Below, one piece after another: positions 8,069 to 19,129 of a DNA stretch of 64,000 nucleotides (position 1 is the first letter of the stretch; each line of letters opens with the position of its first letter). The notes beneath the pieces were generated by a model. The model saw only the letters and a program-made list of their open reading frames with translations. It did not search any database and was not told where the DNA came from. The stretch is from contig JAHBXX010000021.1 of the NCBI GenBank assembly GCA_019636245.1, positions 1-64,000 on the forward strand, read 5' to 3'. Position numbers and translations under genes: made by a program. This stretch comes from Planctomycetota bacterium. GTDB lineage: Bacteria > Planctomycetota > UBA1135 > UBA2386.

Positions 8069-10045
8069 ATGCGCTGCCGCGCCGCTGCCTGGTCGTGGGT
8101 GTTCGCCGGTCTCCTGGCCAGCCTGCCGGCGCATGGCGGGCAATACCGCGGTGTCGGCGGCCCCGTGCTGCCGCCCGGGGCGGGCCTGCCAGGGGGGCCA
8201 GGCGGCGGTGGGCCCGAACCAGGCGGTGCGCCGTCGACCGGCATGCCCTCGCTTCCTACGGCACCGGTCCCGGCGCCGGGACCGGGCGCGGCGGCTGCCA
8301 CCGGCGGCCCGGCGCTGGCCCCCGACACAACGAGCTGGCAGATCTGGTGGGAATTCCACAAGGAACCGTTCCTGGTGCGCCGTCGCGGGGCCGGCGACGT
8401 GGCGCAGAGCGGCAGCGACGACTTCTACCTCGGCCAGCGGCGCCCCGAGGCGCGCATCGACCTGCTGGCGCCGACGGTCGCCGATCTGCACGACCGGATC
8501 GTGCCGGCCCTCGGCCGCCTGCTCGCCGCCGAACGCAACCGCGACATCCAGGGCGCCTGCCTGCTGGCGCTGGCCAAGATCGGCCGCGATGGCGCCGACG
8601 TCGACCTCGAGCGCGCGCTGGCGGGCTGCATCGCCAGGGACGACCAGGAGGTGCGCGAGAGCGCGGTGCTGGCCCTGGGCATCGGCGGTCGGCCGTCGGC
8701 GCTGCCGCCGCTCGCCGCCCTGGTGCGCGACGACGCGGAGGGCCGGCGGCTCGTCGATCGCGCCCGGGTCGGCGACCGCACGCGCGCGTTCGCGGCGTAC
8801 GGACTCGGTCTCCTCGCCCACCGCAGCGACGACCGCGCCCTGAAGCAGGCCGTGCACGATCTGCTGTGGCCGCTGCTCGGCGATCCGGCGGTGCAGGATC
8901 GCGATCTGCGCGCCGCGGCGGTGACCGGGCTCGGCCTCCTGGCCGGCCCGGGCGACGGTGGCGGACAGCGCCGGCTCGCCTGGCAGACGGCCGAGGAACT
9001 GCTGGCCTGGTACGAACGCGACCTCGGCCGGGGCGCCGAACTGGTGCAGGCGCATGCGCCGGTCGCGGTGGGGCGCCTCCTGGGGCGCGGCACCACCGCG
9101 CTGCACCAGCGCTGCAAGGAGCACTTCGCCGCTGTGCTCGCCGGCAGCGCGCGGCGCAGCAACCCCGTGCTGCAGTCGGCGGCGCTGGCGCTCGGCATGC
9201 TGGCGCTGCCGGCCGAGCACGAACCGCGCGATGCGGCCGCGGCGCGGGCGCTGCAGGGCCACTACGAACGCGGCCACGATCGTCAGGCGCGCGGCTTCTG
9301 CGTCATCGCCCTCGGCCGCATCGGCGGCGCCGCCAACCGCAGCTGGCTGCTGAGCACCTATGCCCGCGACCGCAAGGCGACCGAGCGGCCCTGGCTGGCG
9401 CTGGCGCTCGGCCTCTTGGCGCACTCGGCGCGCGCCGAGGGCCGCGTCGACGACACGATCGCCGCGCTGCTGCTCGACGACCTGCAGTCGACGGGCAGCG
9501 ACGACGTGCGCGCCGCGCTGGGGCTGGCCACGGGCCTGTGCGGCGACAGCCGCGCCGCGCCGATCCTCCTGCGCCTGCTGCAGGTGCACGAAGGCAACGA
9601 GCGCCAGGCCGGTTACCTGTGCGTGGCGCTGGCCCTGCTCGAGGACCCGGCGGCCGAACCGGTGCTGCTGGCGATCCTGCAGCGTTCCCAGCGGCGGCCC
9701 TTCCTGTTGCAGCAGGCGGCCGTGGCGCTCGGTCGCCTCGGCGACCGCAAGGCCGCGCCGATCCTGGTCGACATGGTGCAGCGCAGCGACAGCACCGCGG
9801 TGCTGTCGGCGCTCGCCACCGCGATCGGCCGCATCGGCGACCGCCGGTCGTTCGACCCGCTGCTCGCCGCGCTCGCCGATCGCGAGCTGACCAAGCTGTC
9901 GCGCGCCTTCGTCGCGGCGGCGCTCGGCGGGGTCGGCGACAAGGACCCGATGCCGTGGTACGTGCCGATCAGCGTCGACGGCAACTACGCCGCGGCCGTC
10001 GAGACGCTGTGGAACGGGTCCACCGGCGTGCTCGACATCCTCTGA
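8069..10045 (+). CDS. Secreted HEAT-repeat protein
   Basis: 658 residues: a signal peptide (ending about A-H-G-G-Q), a Gly/Pro-rich linker to about residue 85, then a long array of HEAT/PBS-lyase-type helical repeats, recognisable as recurring A-L-A-L-G-x-I-G-x-x-x-A-x-x-x-L units. No enzymatic motif is seen. Such proteins act as protein-binding scaffolds; exported versions are frequent in planctomycetes. Single-gene unit with its own promoter candidate. It ends in a hairpin region shared with the convergent cytochrome gene. Confidence 0.85.
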   Translation: MRCRAAAWSWVFAGLLASLPAHGGQYRGVGGPVLPPGAGLPGGPGGGGPEPGGAPSTGMPSLPTAPVPAPGPGAAAATGGPALAPDTTSWQIWWEFHKEPFLVRRRGAGDVAQSGSDDFYLGQRRPEARIDLLAPTVADLHDRIVPALGRLLAAERNRDIQGACLLALAKIGRDGADVDLERALAGCIARDDQEVRESAVLALGIGGRPSALPPLAALVRDDAEGRRLVDRARVGDRTRAFAAYGLGLLAHRSDDRALKQAVHDLLWPLLGDPAVQDRDLRAAAVTGLGLLAGPGDGGGQRRLAWQTAEELLAWYERDLGRGAELVQAHAPVAVGRLLGRGTTALHQRCKEHFAAVLAGSARRSNPVLQSAALALGMLALPAEHEPRDAAAARALQGHYERGHDRQARGFCVIALGRIGGAANRSWLLSTYARDRKATERPWLALALGLLAHSARAEGRVDDTIAALLLDDLQSTGSDDVRAALGLATGLCGDSRAAPILLRLLQVHEGNERQAGYLCVALALLEDPAAEPVLLAILQRSQRRPFLLQQAAVALGRLGDRKAAPILVDMVQRSDSTAVLSALATAIGRIGDRRSFDPLLAALADRELTKLSRAFVAAALGGVGDKDPMPWYVPISVDGNYAAAVETLWNGSTGVLDIL

Positions 10046-10089
10046 CGGAGGGCGCGGGCCCTGGCCCGGGCCGGCGCCGGCACGCGGCA

Positions 10090-10111
10090 CCGCCGGGGCG
10101 ATGCCCGGCGG
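10090..10111. terminator. Hairpin between convergent genes
   Basis: An 8-bp perfect stem (CCGCCGGG / CCCGGCGG) with a 6-base loop between the HEAT-protein stop (10045) and the cytochrome stop (10121). It lies in a run of other GC palindromes at about 10058-10080. There is no T-tract, so it may be a bidirectional terminator only in the loose high-GC sense. Confidence 0.4.
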
Positions 10112-10120
10112 GTCGGCGGC

Positions 10121-12454
10121 TCACCGCTGCCAGAGGTCGTGCGCGTCGCTGGTGGCGAACAGGCCGTTGGCGACCGGCGTCGTGATGCCCAGGGCGGCGG
10201 CCTGCCAGCGCATGACCTCGCCGGGCACGCCGGGCGGCAGCACCAGCGACAGCGTCCAGCCGGCGGGCGGCACGCCGAAGAAGATCGCCTCCCAGTCCCA
10301 GTGGTCGATCCAGACGCCGGGCAGCGACAGCAGCGGCGGCGAGGCCAGGTCGTGGAACTGCACGAACAGCGCACCGAGGTTGAACTGGTGCTGGCCGAGC
10401 GGGCTCGACACCTCGAAGTTCATCGTGTCGCCGACGCGAACGTCCTTGCCGCAGGTCTCGTCGAGCGGCGCGCCGTTGATCGACGTCTTCAGCACCAGGT
10501 CCTCGTTGGTGCCGGGCAGGTTGCACCAGCGGGCCTTGGCCATCACCTCGGGCGCCGACTGGCCGGTGTTGCGCCAGGCGTCGAACAGGTCGCTGCCCGC
10601 GGTGGCGAGGAACGCGCTGGTGCCAGGGTTCGCCAGCAGCAGGAACTGGATGTACTCCCAGCTCGAGGTCTGGTAGAGCAGCTCGACGTCGGCGCGGGTG
10701 GCGCCGGCCGGCGGCGACAGCGCCACGTCGTCGAAGTGCTGGTAGGTGCCGCCGGGGGCCGGGTTGCCGTACTGGCTCGCCGGCACCGGCAGCGCGTTGC
10801 GCAGCTCGGCCGCATCGCGCGAGAAGCCGTACGGCGGGATGCGCGTGTCCGACAGCAGCCGGTTGTTGAGCACGAAGTGGAACGTGTCGACCTCGGTGCC
10901 CGGCGGCGCGGCCGCGAGCTGCGCCAGCGTCAGCGTCACGGCGCCGGTCACCGGATCGAAGCGCAGCGGCAGCGTCGGCGACACGCCCATCAGCAGCAGC
11001 TGCAGCGCCCAGTCCTGCGAGATGCCGGGCTTGGCCTGGTAGATGCGGGCGTTCGGGTCGGTGATCGAGTTGACCGTGTAGGGCGTGCCGTTGACGTTGG
11101 CGGTGAAGCTCGTGTAGGCGCCGTCCTCCCGCAGCAGGTTGCCGAGTTCGTCGCGCCAACGGGTCCGCAGCCACATGCGGCGGCCCTCCGGGTAGCCGGT
11201 GATCAGCTTGTGACCGGTCAGGTTGGTGACGCGCAGGGTGTCGCCGGTGATGTCGAGCGCGCCGGCGCGCTGCAGCGTGGCGCGGGCGCGCAGGATGCCG
11301 CGGTCCATCGCCGCCGACATCGACGGCGTGATGCCGGCGCCGAGGCGCAGCTTGCTCGGCACCTGGTTGTCGAGCCAGCGGATCGCGTCGGGCACCCAGG
11401 TGTTGCCGCCGGTCAGGTCGTGCTTGGGCAGGTCGTAGCGCAGCGGCGCGATGCCGAACGCCGCGCCTTCGCCGACGACCGGCTCCATGTGGCAGCTCTG
11501 GCAGTTGAAGAACCGCGTCTGCCCGTCCTCGTAGTCGCCGCCGGTGCCGGCGAGCAGCGCCTGCTGGTGCGCGCGCTGGATGGCGCCGCGCTGGATGTCG
11601 GCCGGCAGCGTGTTGTAGGCGCTGATCGGCGTCGTCGACAGCGCGCTGGCGACATGCTCGCTGAAGGTGCGTTCGACGATGCCGTACTTGTAGGGCGGGT
11701 TGTTGAACGCGGCCTTGGCCGTGACGGGATCGCCGAGCACGCCGCTGAAGGTCCCCGGCGCCAGCGGGATCTGGGCGCCGTTGCCGGCGGCGAGGTCGCC
11801 CACGAACGGGTTGCTGACCTCGTGGCAGGTGCCGCAGATCTTCGACGAGCGGTGGAACTGCGACTGCGCCCAGGCGTGGCCGGCGGTGGCGTTGCCGTAC
11901 GGCCCGTAGCGGGTCTGGTTGCCGGCCAGCACCACCATGCCGCTGCCGTAGAAGCCCTCGGGCGGCAGGCCGCCGTCGTTGGCCATGAATGGCGGCGTCT
12001 GCATGCCAAGGTGCTCGGTGTGGTCCGGGTTCACCATGTTGTGGCAGATCGCGCACTCGATGCCGTCCTGGTCGGTCGACTGGTCGAGGCCGGAGCCGTC
12101 GGTCAGGCCGGCGCGCCCCTCGTGCCAGCCGCGCGGCGAATGGCAGCGGATGCAGTAATCCCCGGCGCCGGGGATGTCGCTGTCGGCGATCGCCAGCGCC
12201 GCCCAGAACACCGGATCGCGACCGGCCTGCGCCATCATGCTGCCCTGCCAGTTCTCGTGCATCTCGACGTCGGGGTCGTAGAAGCCGTGGCAGCCGGCGC
12301 ACGACAGCACGCCCGGCAGCAGCGTCGCCTGCAGCGGTTGCGTGCCGGGTTGCTGGATGTCGGTCGGCGGCGCCAGCAGTGGCGCGCCGTTGGCCACGAA
12401 CAAGGCAATGGACGCGGCGCCCCAGAGGGTCACCGGGAGGGAGACGAATCGCAT
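10121..12454 (-). CDS. Secreted multihaem c-type cytochrome (5 CxxCH)
   Basis: 777 residues with an N-terminal signal or anchor (about 1-25). Five haem-attachment motifs are visible in the first 330 residues: CAGCH, CIRCH, CAICH, CGTCH and CQSCH. The order and the extra His residues (H-E-N-W, S-P-R-G-W-H, Q-F-H-R-S) resemble the cytochrome c554/NrfA-like multihaem fold used in periplasmic electron transfer. The C-terminal 400 residues have no CxxCH and are beta-rich, perhaps for binding or surface anchoring. It stands alone, so redox partner and substrate are unknown. A TAGCGT -10-like box sits at 12491-12496 (minus strand). Confidence 0.88.
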   Translation of the reverse strand: MRFVSLPVTLWGAASIALFVANGAPLLAPPTDIQQPGTQPLQATLLPGVLSCAGCHGFYDPDVEMHENWQGSMMAQAGRDPVFWAALAIADSDIPGAGDYCIRCHSPRGWHEGRAGLTDGSGLDQSTDQDGIECAICHNMVNPDHTEHLGMQTPPFMANDGGLPPEGFYGSGMVVLAGNQTRYGPYGNATAGHAWAQSQFHRSSKICGTCHEVSNPFVGDLAAGNGAQIPLAPGTFSGVLGDPVTAKAAFNNPPYKYGIVERTFSEHVASALSTTPISAYNTLPADIQRGAIQRAHQQALLAGTGGDYEDGQTRFFNCQSCHMEPVVGEGAAFGIAPLRYDLPKHDLTGGNTWVPDAIRWLDNQVPSKLRLGAGITPSMSAAMDRGILRARATLQRAGALDITGDTLRVTNLTGHKLITGYPEGRRMWLRTRWRDELGNLLREDGAYTSFTANVNGTPYTVNSITDPNARIYQAKPGISQDWALQLLLMGVSPTLPLRFDPVTGAVTLTLAQLAAAPPGTEVDTFHFVLNNRLLSDTRIPPYGFSRDAAELRNALPVPASQYGNPAPGGTYQHFDDVALSPPAGATRADVELLYQTSSWEYIQFLLLANPGTSAFLATAGSDLFDAWRNTGQSAPEVMAKARWCNLPGTNEDLVLKTSINGAPLDETCGKDVRVGDTMNFEVSSPLGQHQFNLGALFVQFHDLASPPLLSLPGVWIDHWDWEAIFFGVPPAGWTLSLVLPPGVPGEVMRWQAAALGITTPVANGLFATSDAHDLWQR

Positions 12455-12640
12455 GGGTCGGTCGACGGTCGGTAGGGCAGGGGCGCGAGAACGCTACCAG
12501 GAGAGTAGTCGACGGCGGAAGGCCCGTAGCGGTGACCGTAGGGCGCAGTCCACGACGCCGAAGGCACCGGTCCCGCTCTGATACGGCGTGCAGTCATGCG
12601 GTGGGCTGCGCATGCACCGCGCGGCACCCGAACGCAGCGA

Positions 12641-13903
12641 TCAGGCCGAAGGCCCGAGCGGCGTCGGCGGACCGCCGCTGGCGCGATCGAGCCGCAGCAC
12701 CAGTTCGCAGTGCTCGGTGTGCGGGAACAGATCGCACAACCGCGCCGCGCCAACGCGATATCCCGCCGCCACGAGCCCGTCGAGATCGCGCGCCAGCGAC
12801 TCCGGCGCGCACGACACGTAGAGCAGCCGCGGCGGCGCGGCCGCGGCGATGCGGGCGATCGCCTGCGGCCCCAGCCCCGCGCGCGGCGGGTCGACGACCA
12901 AGACGTCGGTGGGCTGCGGCAGCCGGGCGCCGGCGAACGGCGTGCGCACGACGCGCACGTTCGCCAGCCGGTTGCGCGTGGCGTTGTGCGCCGCATCGCG
13001 GCACGCCGCGGCACCCTCCTCGACGATCGTCACCGCGGCGGCGCCGGCGCGCGCCAGCCGCAGGCCGAAGGTGCCGACGCCGCCGTAGCCATCGACGACG
13101 TGCAGGCCGCGCACCGGGCCGAGCAGCGCCAGGGCGGGGCGGTAGAGCAGCGCCTCGGCCTCGGCGTGGATCTGGTAGAAGCTGCCGGCGCTGATGCGGA
13201 ACTCCAGCCCGGCGCGGCGGTCGACGACGTGGTCGGCGCCGCGCAGCGGCACGTGCCGGTCGCCGAGCAGGAAGTCGTCGTCGCGTTCGCTGATGCTGTG
13301 CACGACGCCGACCAGTTGGTGCTTCACCCGCCGGGGAGGCAGCGCTGCGGCGGCCGCCAGCCAGGCCGCCGCCAGGTCCTGGCCGGCGGCGAAGGTCCCT
13401 GGCCGCGTGACGACGCCCGCCATCACCTGGCCGGTGCCGCTCGCGAGCCGGGCCCAGATCGCCTTCACCTGGCCCTGCCGGCGGCGCAGGTCGTAGGGCT
13501 GCAGGCCCAGGTCGCGCAGCGTGCGTTCGGCCGCCTGGGCGAAGGCGGTCAGCCACGGATCCAGCGTCCAGCACTGCTCGAGCCGCACGACGGTGTGGCT
13601 GTGGGACGCGTAGAGGCCGGTGATCGGCTGCCCCCGGCGGTCGGCCTGCACCGGGAACAGGAGGCGGGTGCGGAAGTGGCGGGGAGGCCGCGGCGGTGGC
13701 GCCGAGGCGATGCGCACCGGGCCGAGGAACGGCGCCAGCAGCCGCTCGCAGGTCTGCACCTTGTCGTGGATCTGCCAGGCGATCGGCTGGTCGAGCCGCG
13801 AGCAGCCGCCGCAGGTGCCGAAGTGCCGGCAGTCGAGGCCGGTGGCCTCGGTTTCGGGTCGGGGTCGGGTCCGGGGTCGCGTCGGGCGGGTCAAGGGAGG
13901 CAC
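12641..13903 (-). CDS. 23S rRNA (uracil-5-)-methyltransferase, RumA/RlmD family
   Basis: 420 residues from a GTG at 13903; a TTG at 13894 is equally possible, since a TAGAGT box (13902-13907) overlaps the GTG. Iron-sulfur ligands: C25-x5-C31-x2-C34 and C111, the 4Fe-4S arrangement of RumA. Methyltransferase part: F-Y-Q-I-H, SAM loop G-Y-G-G-V-G-T-F, D-P-P-R-A-G-L, and the catalytic nucleophile C365 in S-C-A-P-E-S-L-A-R-D-L. The family transfers a methyl group from SAM to C5 of a uracil in 23S rRNA (U1939 or U747 type). No N-terminal TRAM domain is evident. The target uridine cannot be decided from this sequence. Confidence 0.92.
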   Translation of the reverse strand: MPPLTRPTRPRTRPRPETEATGLDCRHFGTCGGCSRLDQPIAWQIHDKVQTCERLLAPFLGPVRIASAPPPRPPRHFRTRLLFPVQADRRGQPITGLYASHSHTVVRLEQCWTLDPWLTAFAQAAERTLRDLGLQPYDLRRRQGQVKAIWARLASGTGQVMAGVVTRPGTFAAGQDLAAAWLAAAAALPPRRVKHQLVGVVHSISERDDDFLLGDRHVPLRGADHVVDRRAGLEFRISAGSFYQIHAEAEALLYRPALALLGPVRGLHVVDGYGGVGTFGLRLARAGAAAVTIVEEGAAACRDAAHNATRNRLANVRVVRTPFAGARLPQPTDVLVVDPPRAGLGPQAIARIAAAAPPRLLYVSCAPESLARDLDGLVAAGYRVGAARLCDLFPHTEHCELVLRLDRASGGPPTPLGPSA

Positions 13904-13969
13904 TCTAGGCGCCCGACGACCGCATGCACCCTGCGACCCGTCCTCCGCCGCGCCGAAAGGGCGGGCTGG

Positions 13970-13998
13970 TTGTGCGCGGCCGCCCCGCTCCCTAGACT
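13970..13998 (+). promoter_or_regulatory. Candidate promoter of the secreted hydrolase gene
   Basis: TTGTGC (13970-13975), a 17-base spacer, then TAGACT (13993-13998), 23 bases before the ATG at 14022. Among the best sigma70-like matches in the window. Confidence 0.45.
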
Positions 13999-14021
13999 CC
14001 GCCGTCCTCACCCGGGTCCGT

Positions 14022-15212
14022 ATGTCGATCGCGCTCCGCACCGCCGCCGTGTTGGCCTTCTCGGCCACCTTGCTCGCCCAGGTTCCGCAGCAGATCGCGC
14101 GCCGGACCGTGGGCTGGCCGAACCCCACCGCGCAGGGCTCCGCCACGCTCGAGGCCACCGTCTACTTCCCGGCGGTGATCCAGGGCAACGTCGCGACCGT
14201 GCAGCCGACGCCGGGCGGCTGGCCGGTGGTCGTGTTCCTGCACGGCTACGGCCTGCTCGGCGCCGACTACAACGTGTTCGCCACGTCGCTGACCGAGGCC
14301 GGCTTCGTCGTCGTGCTCAGCGACACGAGCCAGTGGGACTATTTCGGCCAGGCGGCCGACGGCAAGGCGCTCTACGGCGCGCTCTCTGCCGCCAACCAGC
14401 AGGCCGGCGGCTTCTACGAGGGCAGCTTCGACATGGGCCGCGTGGCGATCGTCGGCCACTCGATGGGCGGCGCCAACGTCGCCAACGTGCTGCTCGACAA
14501 CCCCGGCTACGGTTGCGGAATGGCGCTGTCGCCGGTGTTGCCGCCGGGGTCGGACCTGACGCAGGTGCACGTGCCCGTGGGCGTCGTGGCCGGCGAAGGC
14601 GACTTCGTGACGCCGTGGGTCTGGCACGCGCTGCCCTACTACCAGGGCCTCACCCAGCACGAGTCGATGCGGTTCCTGCACGTGCTCGATGCGGCGTGCG
14701 ACCACATGAACTTCGTCGGCCTCGCCGGCGGCAACGACGCGGCGCTGGAGTTCACCCTCGGCGCCACCGTCGGCTTCCTGCGCCACTGCCTGTCGGGCGA
14801 CCCGATGGCGCTGGAGTCCGTGCTCGGCCCGGGTGTGCTGGCACACGCCGATCTGATGCACAGCCAGCACGAGGTCGCCACGCCGCAGCTGTGGCTCGCT
14901 GCGCCGGCCACGATCGGCCAGCAGACGCGCATCAGCCTGCAGGTCGAAGGCGGCCCGGCGGCGCTGTTCGCCGCCGGCGGCCTGGTGCCGGCGATCCCGA
15001 CCGACTTCGGTCCGCTCGGCATCGATCCGGCGAGCGCCTTCCTGCTGGCGATAGGCCTGGCGAACGCGGTCGACCGCGTCGACGTGCTGCTGTGGCTGCC
15101 CTACGACCCGAGCTTCGTCGGGATGCCCCTGGCGCTGCAGGGGCTCGGCACCGGCCTCGTCGCCAGCCACGCGGTGTTCGGCAACGCCGTGCTGACGCTC
15201 GTGCGCGACTGA
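14022..15212 (+). CDS. Secreted alpha/beta hydrolase with C-terminal beta domain
   Basis: 396 residues with a signal peptide (ending L-L-A-Q). The catalytic triad is readable: S147 in G-H-S-M-G-G, D194 in G-E-G-D, and H228 in C-D-H-M-N. The oxyanion segment F-L-H-G-Y-G is at 72-77. The fold and triad fit the PET-hydrolase/lipase or platelet-activating-factor-acetylhydrolase-like group. From about 275 on there is a separate beta-rich tail (P-A-T-I-G-Q-Q-T-R-I...D-F-G-P-L-G-I...L-P-Y-D-P-S), similar to tails I associate with secreted Poly30-lineage planctomycete proteins; this is from memory. Substrate unknown. Confidence 0.85.
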   Translation: MSIALRTAAVLAFSATLLAQVPQQIARRTVGWPNPTAQGSATLEATVYFPAVIQGNVATVQPTPGGWPVVVFLHGYGLLGADYNVFATSLTEAGFVVVLSDTSQWDYFGQAADGKALYGALSAANQQAGGFYEGSFDMGRVAIVGHSMGGANVANVLLDNPGYGCGMALSPVLPPGSDLTQVHVPVGVVAGEGDFVTPWVWHALPYYQGLTQHESMRFLHVLDAACDHMNFVGLAGGNDAALEFTLGATVGFLRHCLSGDPMALESVLGPGVLAHADLMHSQHEVATPQLWLAAPATIGQQTRISLQVEGGPAALFAAGGLVPAIPTDFGPLGIDPASAFLLAIGLANAVDRVDVLLWLPYDPSFVGMPLALQGLGTGLVASHAVFGNAVLTLVRD

Positions 15213-15222
15213 AGGGGGCGAC

Positions 15223-15239
15223 CCGGCGGCGCTCGCCGG
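15223..15239. terminator. Hairpin between convergent genes
   Basis: CCGGCG / CGCCGG stem with a 5-base loop, lying in the 28 bases between the hydrolase stop and the acyltransferase stop. No T-tract. Confidence 0.35.
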
Positions 15240-15240
15240 C

Positions 15241-16244
15241 TCAGTCGGTGGCGACCACGCCGGACGCGGCGAGCTGCGCCCGGGAACCGAGGCCGCGCCA
15301 GCCCTCGCGCAGCACGCAGTGGCCCACCGGCGCGCGCAGCGAGGTTCCCGGACCGGCGCACAGCAGCACGTCCGGCTGGAACTCGCGCATCGCCGTGCGC
15401 ACGCAGGCGGTGAAGTCGAACGTCTCCAGCACCTGCGCGTGCGTCGTGTAGTGCAGCAGCTCGCGCGGGTCCGCCGACCACGGCGAGTGCACGTTGCCGA
15501 AGCCGTCGATCAGGTGGCACCGCGGCGCGGTGACCGGCAGGTCGGCGAGCCGCGCCGCGGCCTGCTGCGACGTCGGCGCGCACAGGCGGGTGTGGAACGG
15601 GCCGTGGCCGGCGAGCCGGAACGGGAACTCGCGCTCGCCGACCTTGACCTTCGGCAGGTGCGTCAGCAGCGCCGTGACCGCCGCCTCGGTGCCGGCCACC
15701 ACCTCATGGCCGCCGAGGTGGATGCTGAAGTCGCAGAACGTCTCGTCGCCGCGGTCGCGCAGCGCCTGCACGACGGCCTGCAGCGCGGTGCGCAGTTCGA
15801 GGTTGGTCAGCCAGTCGTCGCCGACGGTCGTGGTCAGCACCTGGCCGCCCGGCACCTGCTTCTGCAGCGCCGCCATCGTCGCCACGAGGCGCCAGCCCTG
15901 CGTCGGCTCCAGCGCGCCGCTCGCCGGCAGCGCCGAATACCAGCCGAGGGAGTTGCCGGCGACGGCGACGATCTCGTAGCGCTCCCGGAGCCGTTCGGCG
16001 GCGGCCAGCGTGCCGAAGTAGATCAGCTCGGCCGCGTTCTCGCCGTCGAGGTGCAGGCCGGGACGGAAGCGGTCGGCGCCGTCGATCTCGCGCAGCGTCG
16101 GCCGGCCCTGGCTGCGGCGCCAGTCGTCGCATGCAGCGAGCGCCTCGGCGACCGGCCCGGGCCGCACGGTGCGGCCGAGCCAGCCGAGCTCGTCCTTGGT
16201 GTAGCTGCCGCGGCCCGGACAGAACAGCACGGCGGTGGGGCGGC

Positions 16245-16248
<4 letters not shown>
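15241..16248 (-). CDS. FabD-like ACP S-acyltransferase
   Basis: 335 residues. The start ATG overlaps the stop of the upstream E1 gene (ATGA). The fold is that of malonyl-CoA:ACP transacylase: N-terminal F-C-P-G-R-G-S-Y (usual F-P-G-Q-G), the nucleophile S100 in G-N-S-L-G-W-Y (usual G-H-S-L-G-E), and the second catalytic residue H219 in G-P-F-H-T. The usual Arg in the extender-acyl pocket is not obvious, so the acyl group could differ from malonyl. Tight coupling to a branched-chain-type 2-oxoacid dehydrogenase E1 suggests that it handles the acyl-CoA or acyl-ACP derived from that reaction. Confidence 0.8.
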
Positions 16249-18521
<2,273 letters not shown>

Positions 18522-18553
18522 GCGGCGCTGGCGGGCGGAGAGGGGCCGGGATC

Positions 18554-19045
18554 TTACGGCGCTGACCCGGGATGGCCATCGGCGGCCATCGCCTGGCGGC
18601 GGCGGATCTGCAATTCGGCCCACGGCGTGGTGCCATCGTGCGCGCGCGTGAACACGTGGTCGGGCGCGACGCACAGCACGATCTCCGCCGTCGTGTAGAC
18701 GCGGCAGCCCGGCACCAGGTGGCCGCCGATGGTGCGGCCCTCGGCGTCGCTGACGGCGAGGTGCAGGTGGCTGCCGTGGCGCGAGACGGTGCCGCACAGG
18801 GAGACGATCTCGAAGCGGCCGGTCGTGTGGCTCGCCTGCGGCCGATCGGCGAACCGCAGCGCGCAGTCGGTCAGGCTGCCCACCGCCGCCGCCACCCAGC
18901 CGGCGTCGATGGCGTGGCGCTGCGCCGCTTCCTCGATGCCGGCCAGCAGGTCCTGACCGGGCAGCAGGCGGAACGCGTGCACGGTCGGCGTGGCCGCGGG
19001 CGCGGCGCAGGCGGCGAGCAGGGGGAGCAAGGCCAGGATCCGCAT
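18554..19045 (-). CDS. Lipoprotein with PPC (DUF296) domain
   Basis: 163 residues. The first 14 (MRILALLPLLAACA) form a lipoprotein signal with lipobox L-A-A-C. The remainder matches the PPC/DUF296 fold: H-A-F-R-L-L-P-G-Q-D-L, then A-A-V-G-S-L-T-D, R-H-G-S-H-L-H-L-A-V-S-D and G-G-H-L-V-P-G-C. The His-rich S-H-L-H-L segment is the conserved metal-binding part of the domain. Stand-alone PPC proteins are usually cytoplasmic and of unknown function, so export as a lipoprotein is unusual. It lies 33 bases upstream of the E1 start on the same strand and may be co-transcribed with it. Confidence 0.82.
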   Translation of the reverse strand: MRILALLPLLAACAAPAATPTVHAFRLLPGQDLLAGIEEAAQRHAIDAGWVAAAVGSLTDCALRFADRPQASHTTGRFEIVSLCGTVSRHGSHLHLAVSDAEGRTIGGHLVPGCRVYTTAEIVLCVAPDHVFTRAHDGTTPWAELQIRRRQAMAADGHPGSAP

Positions 19046-19129
19046 CGCCGGGTTCTACTGCGCCGGGGTGGCCGAGCGCAGCGTCGCGCCGCGGTTGCGG
19101 CGGGCATCGAGAGGCGGTCCGATACCGGC

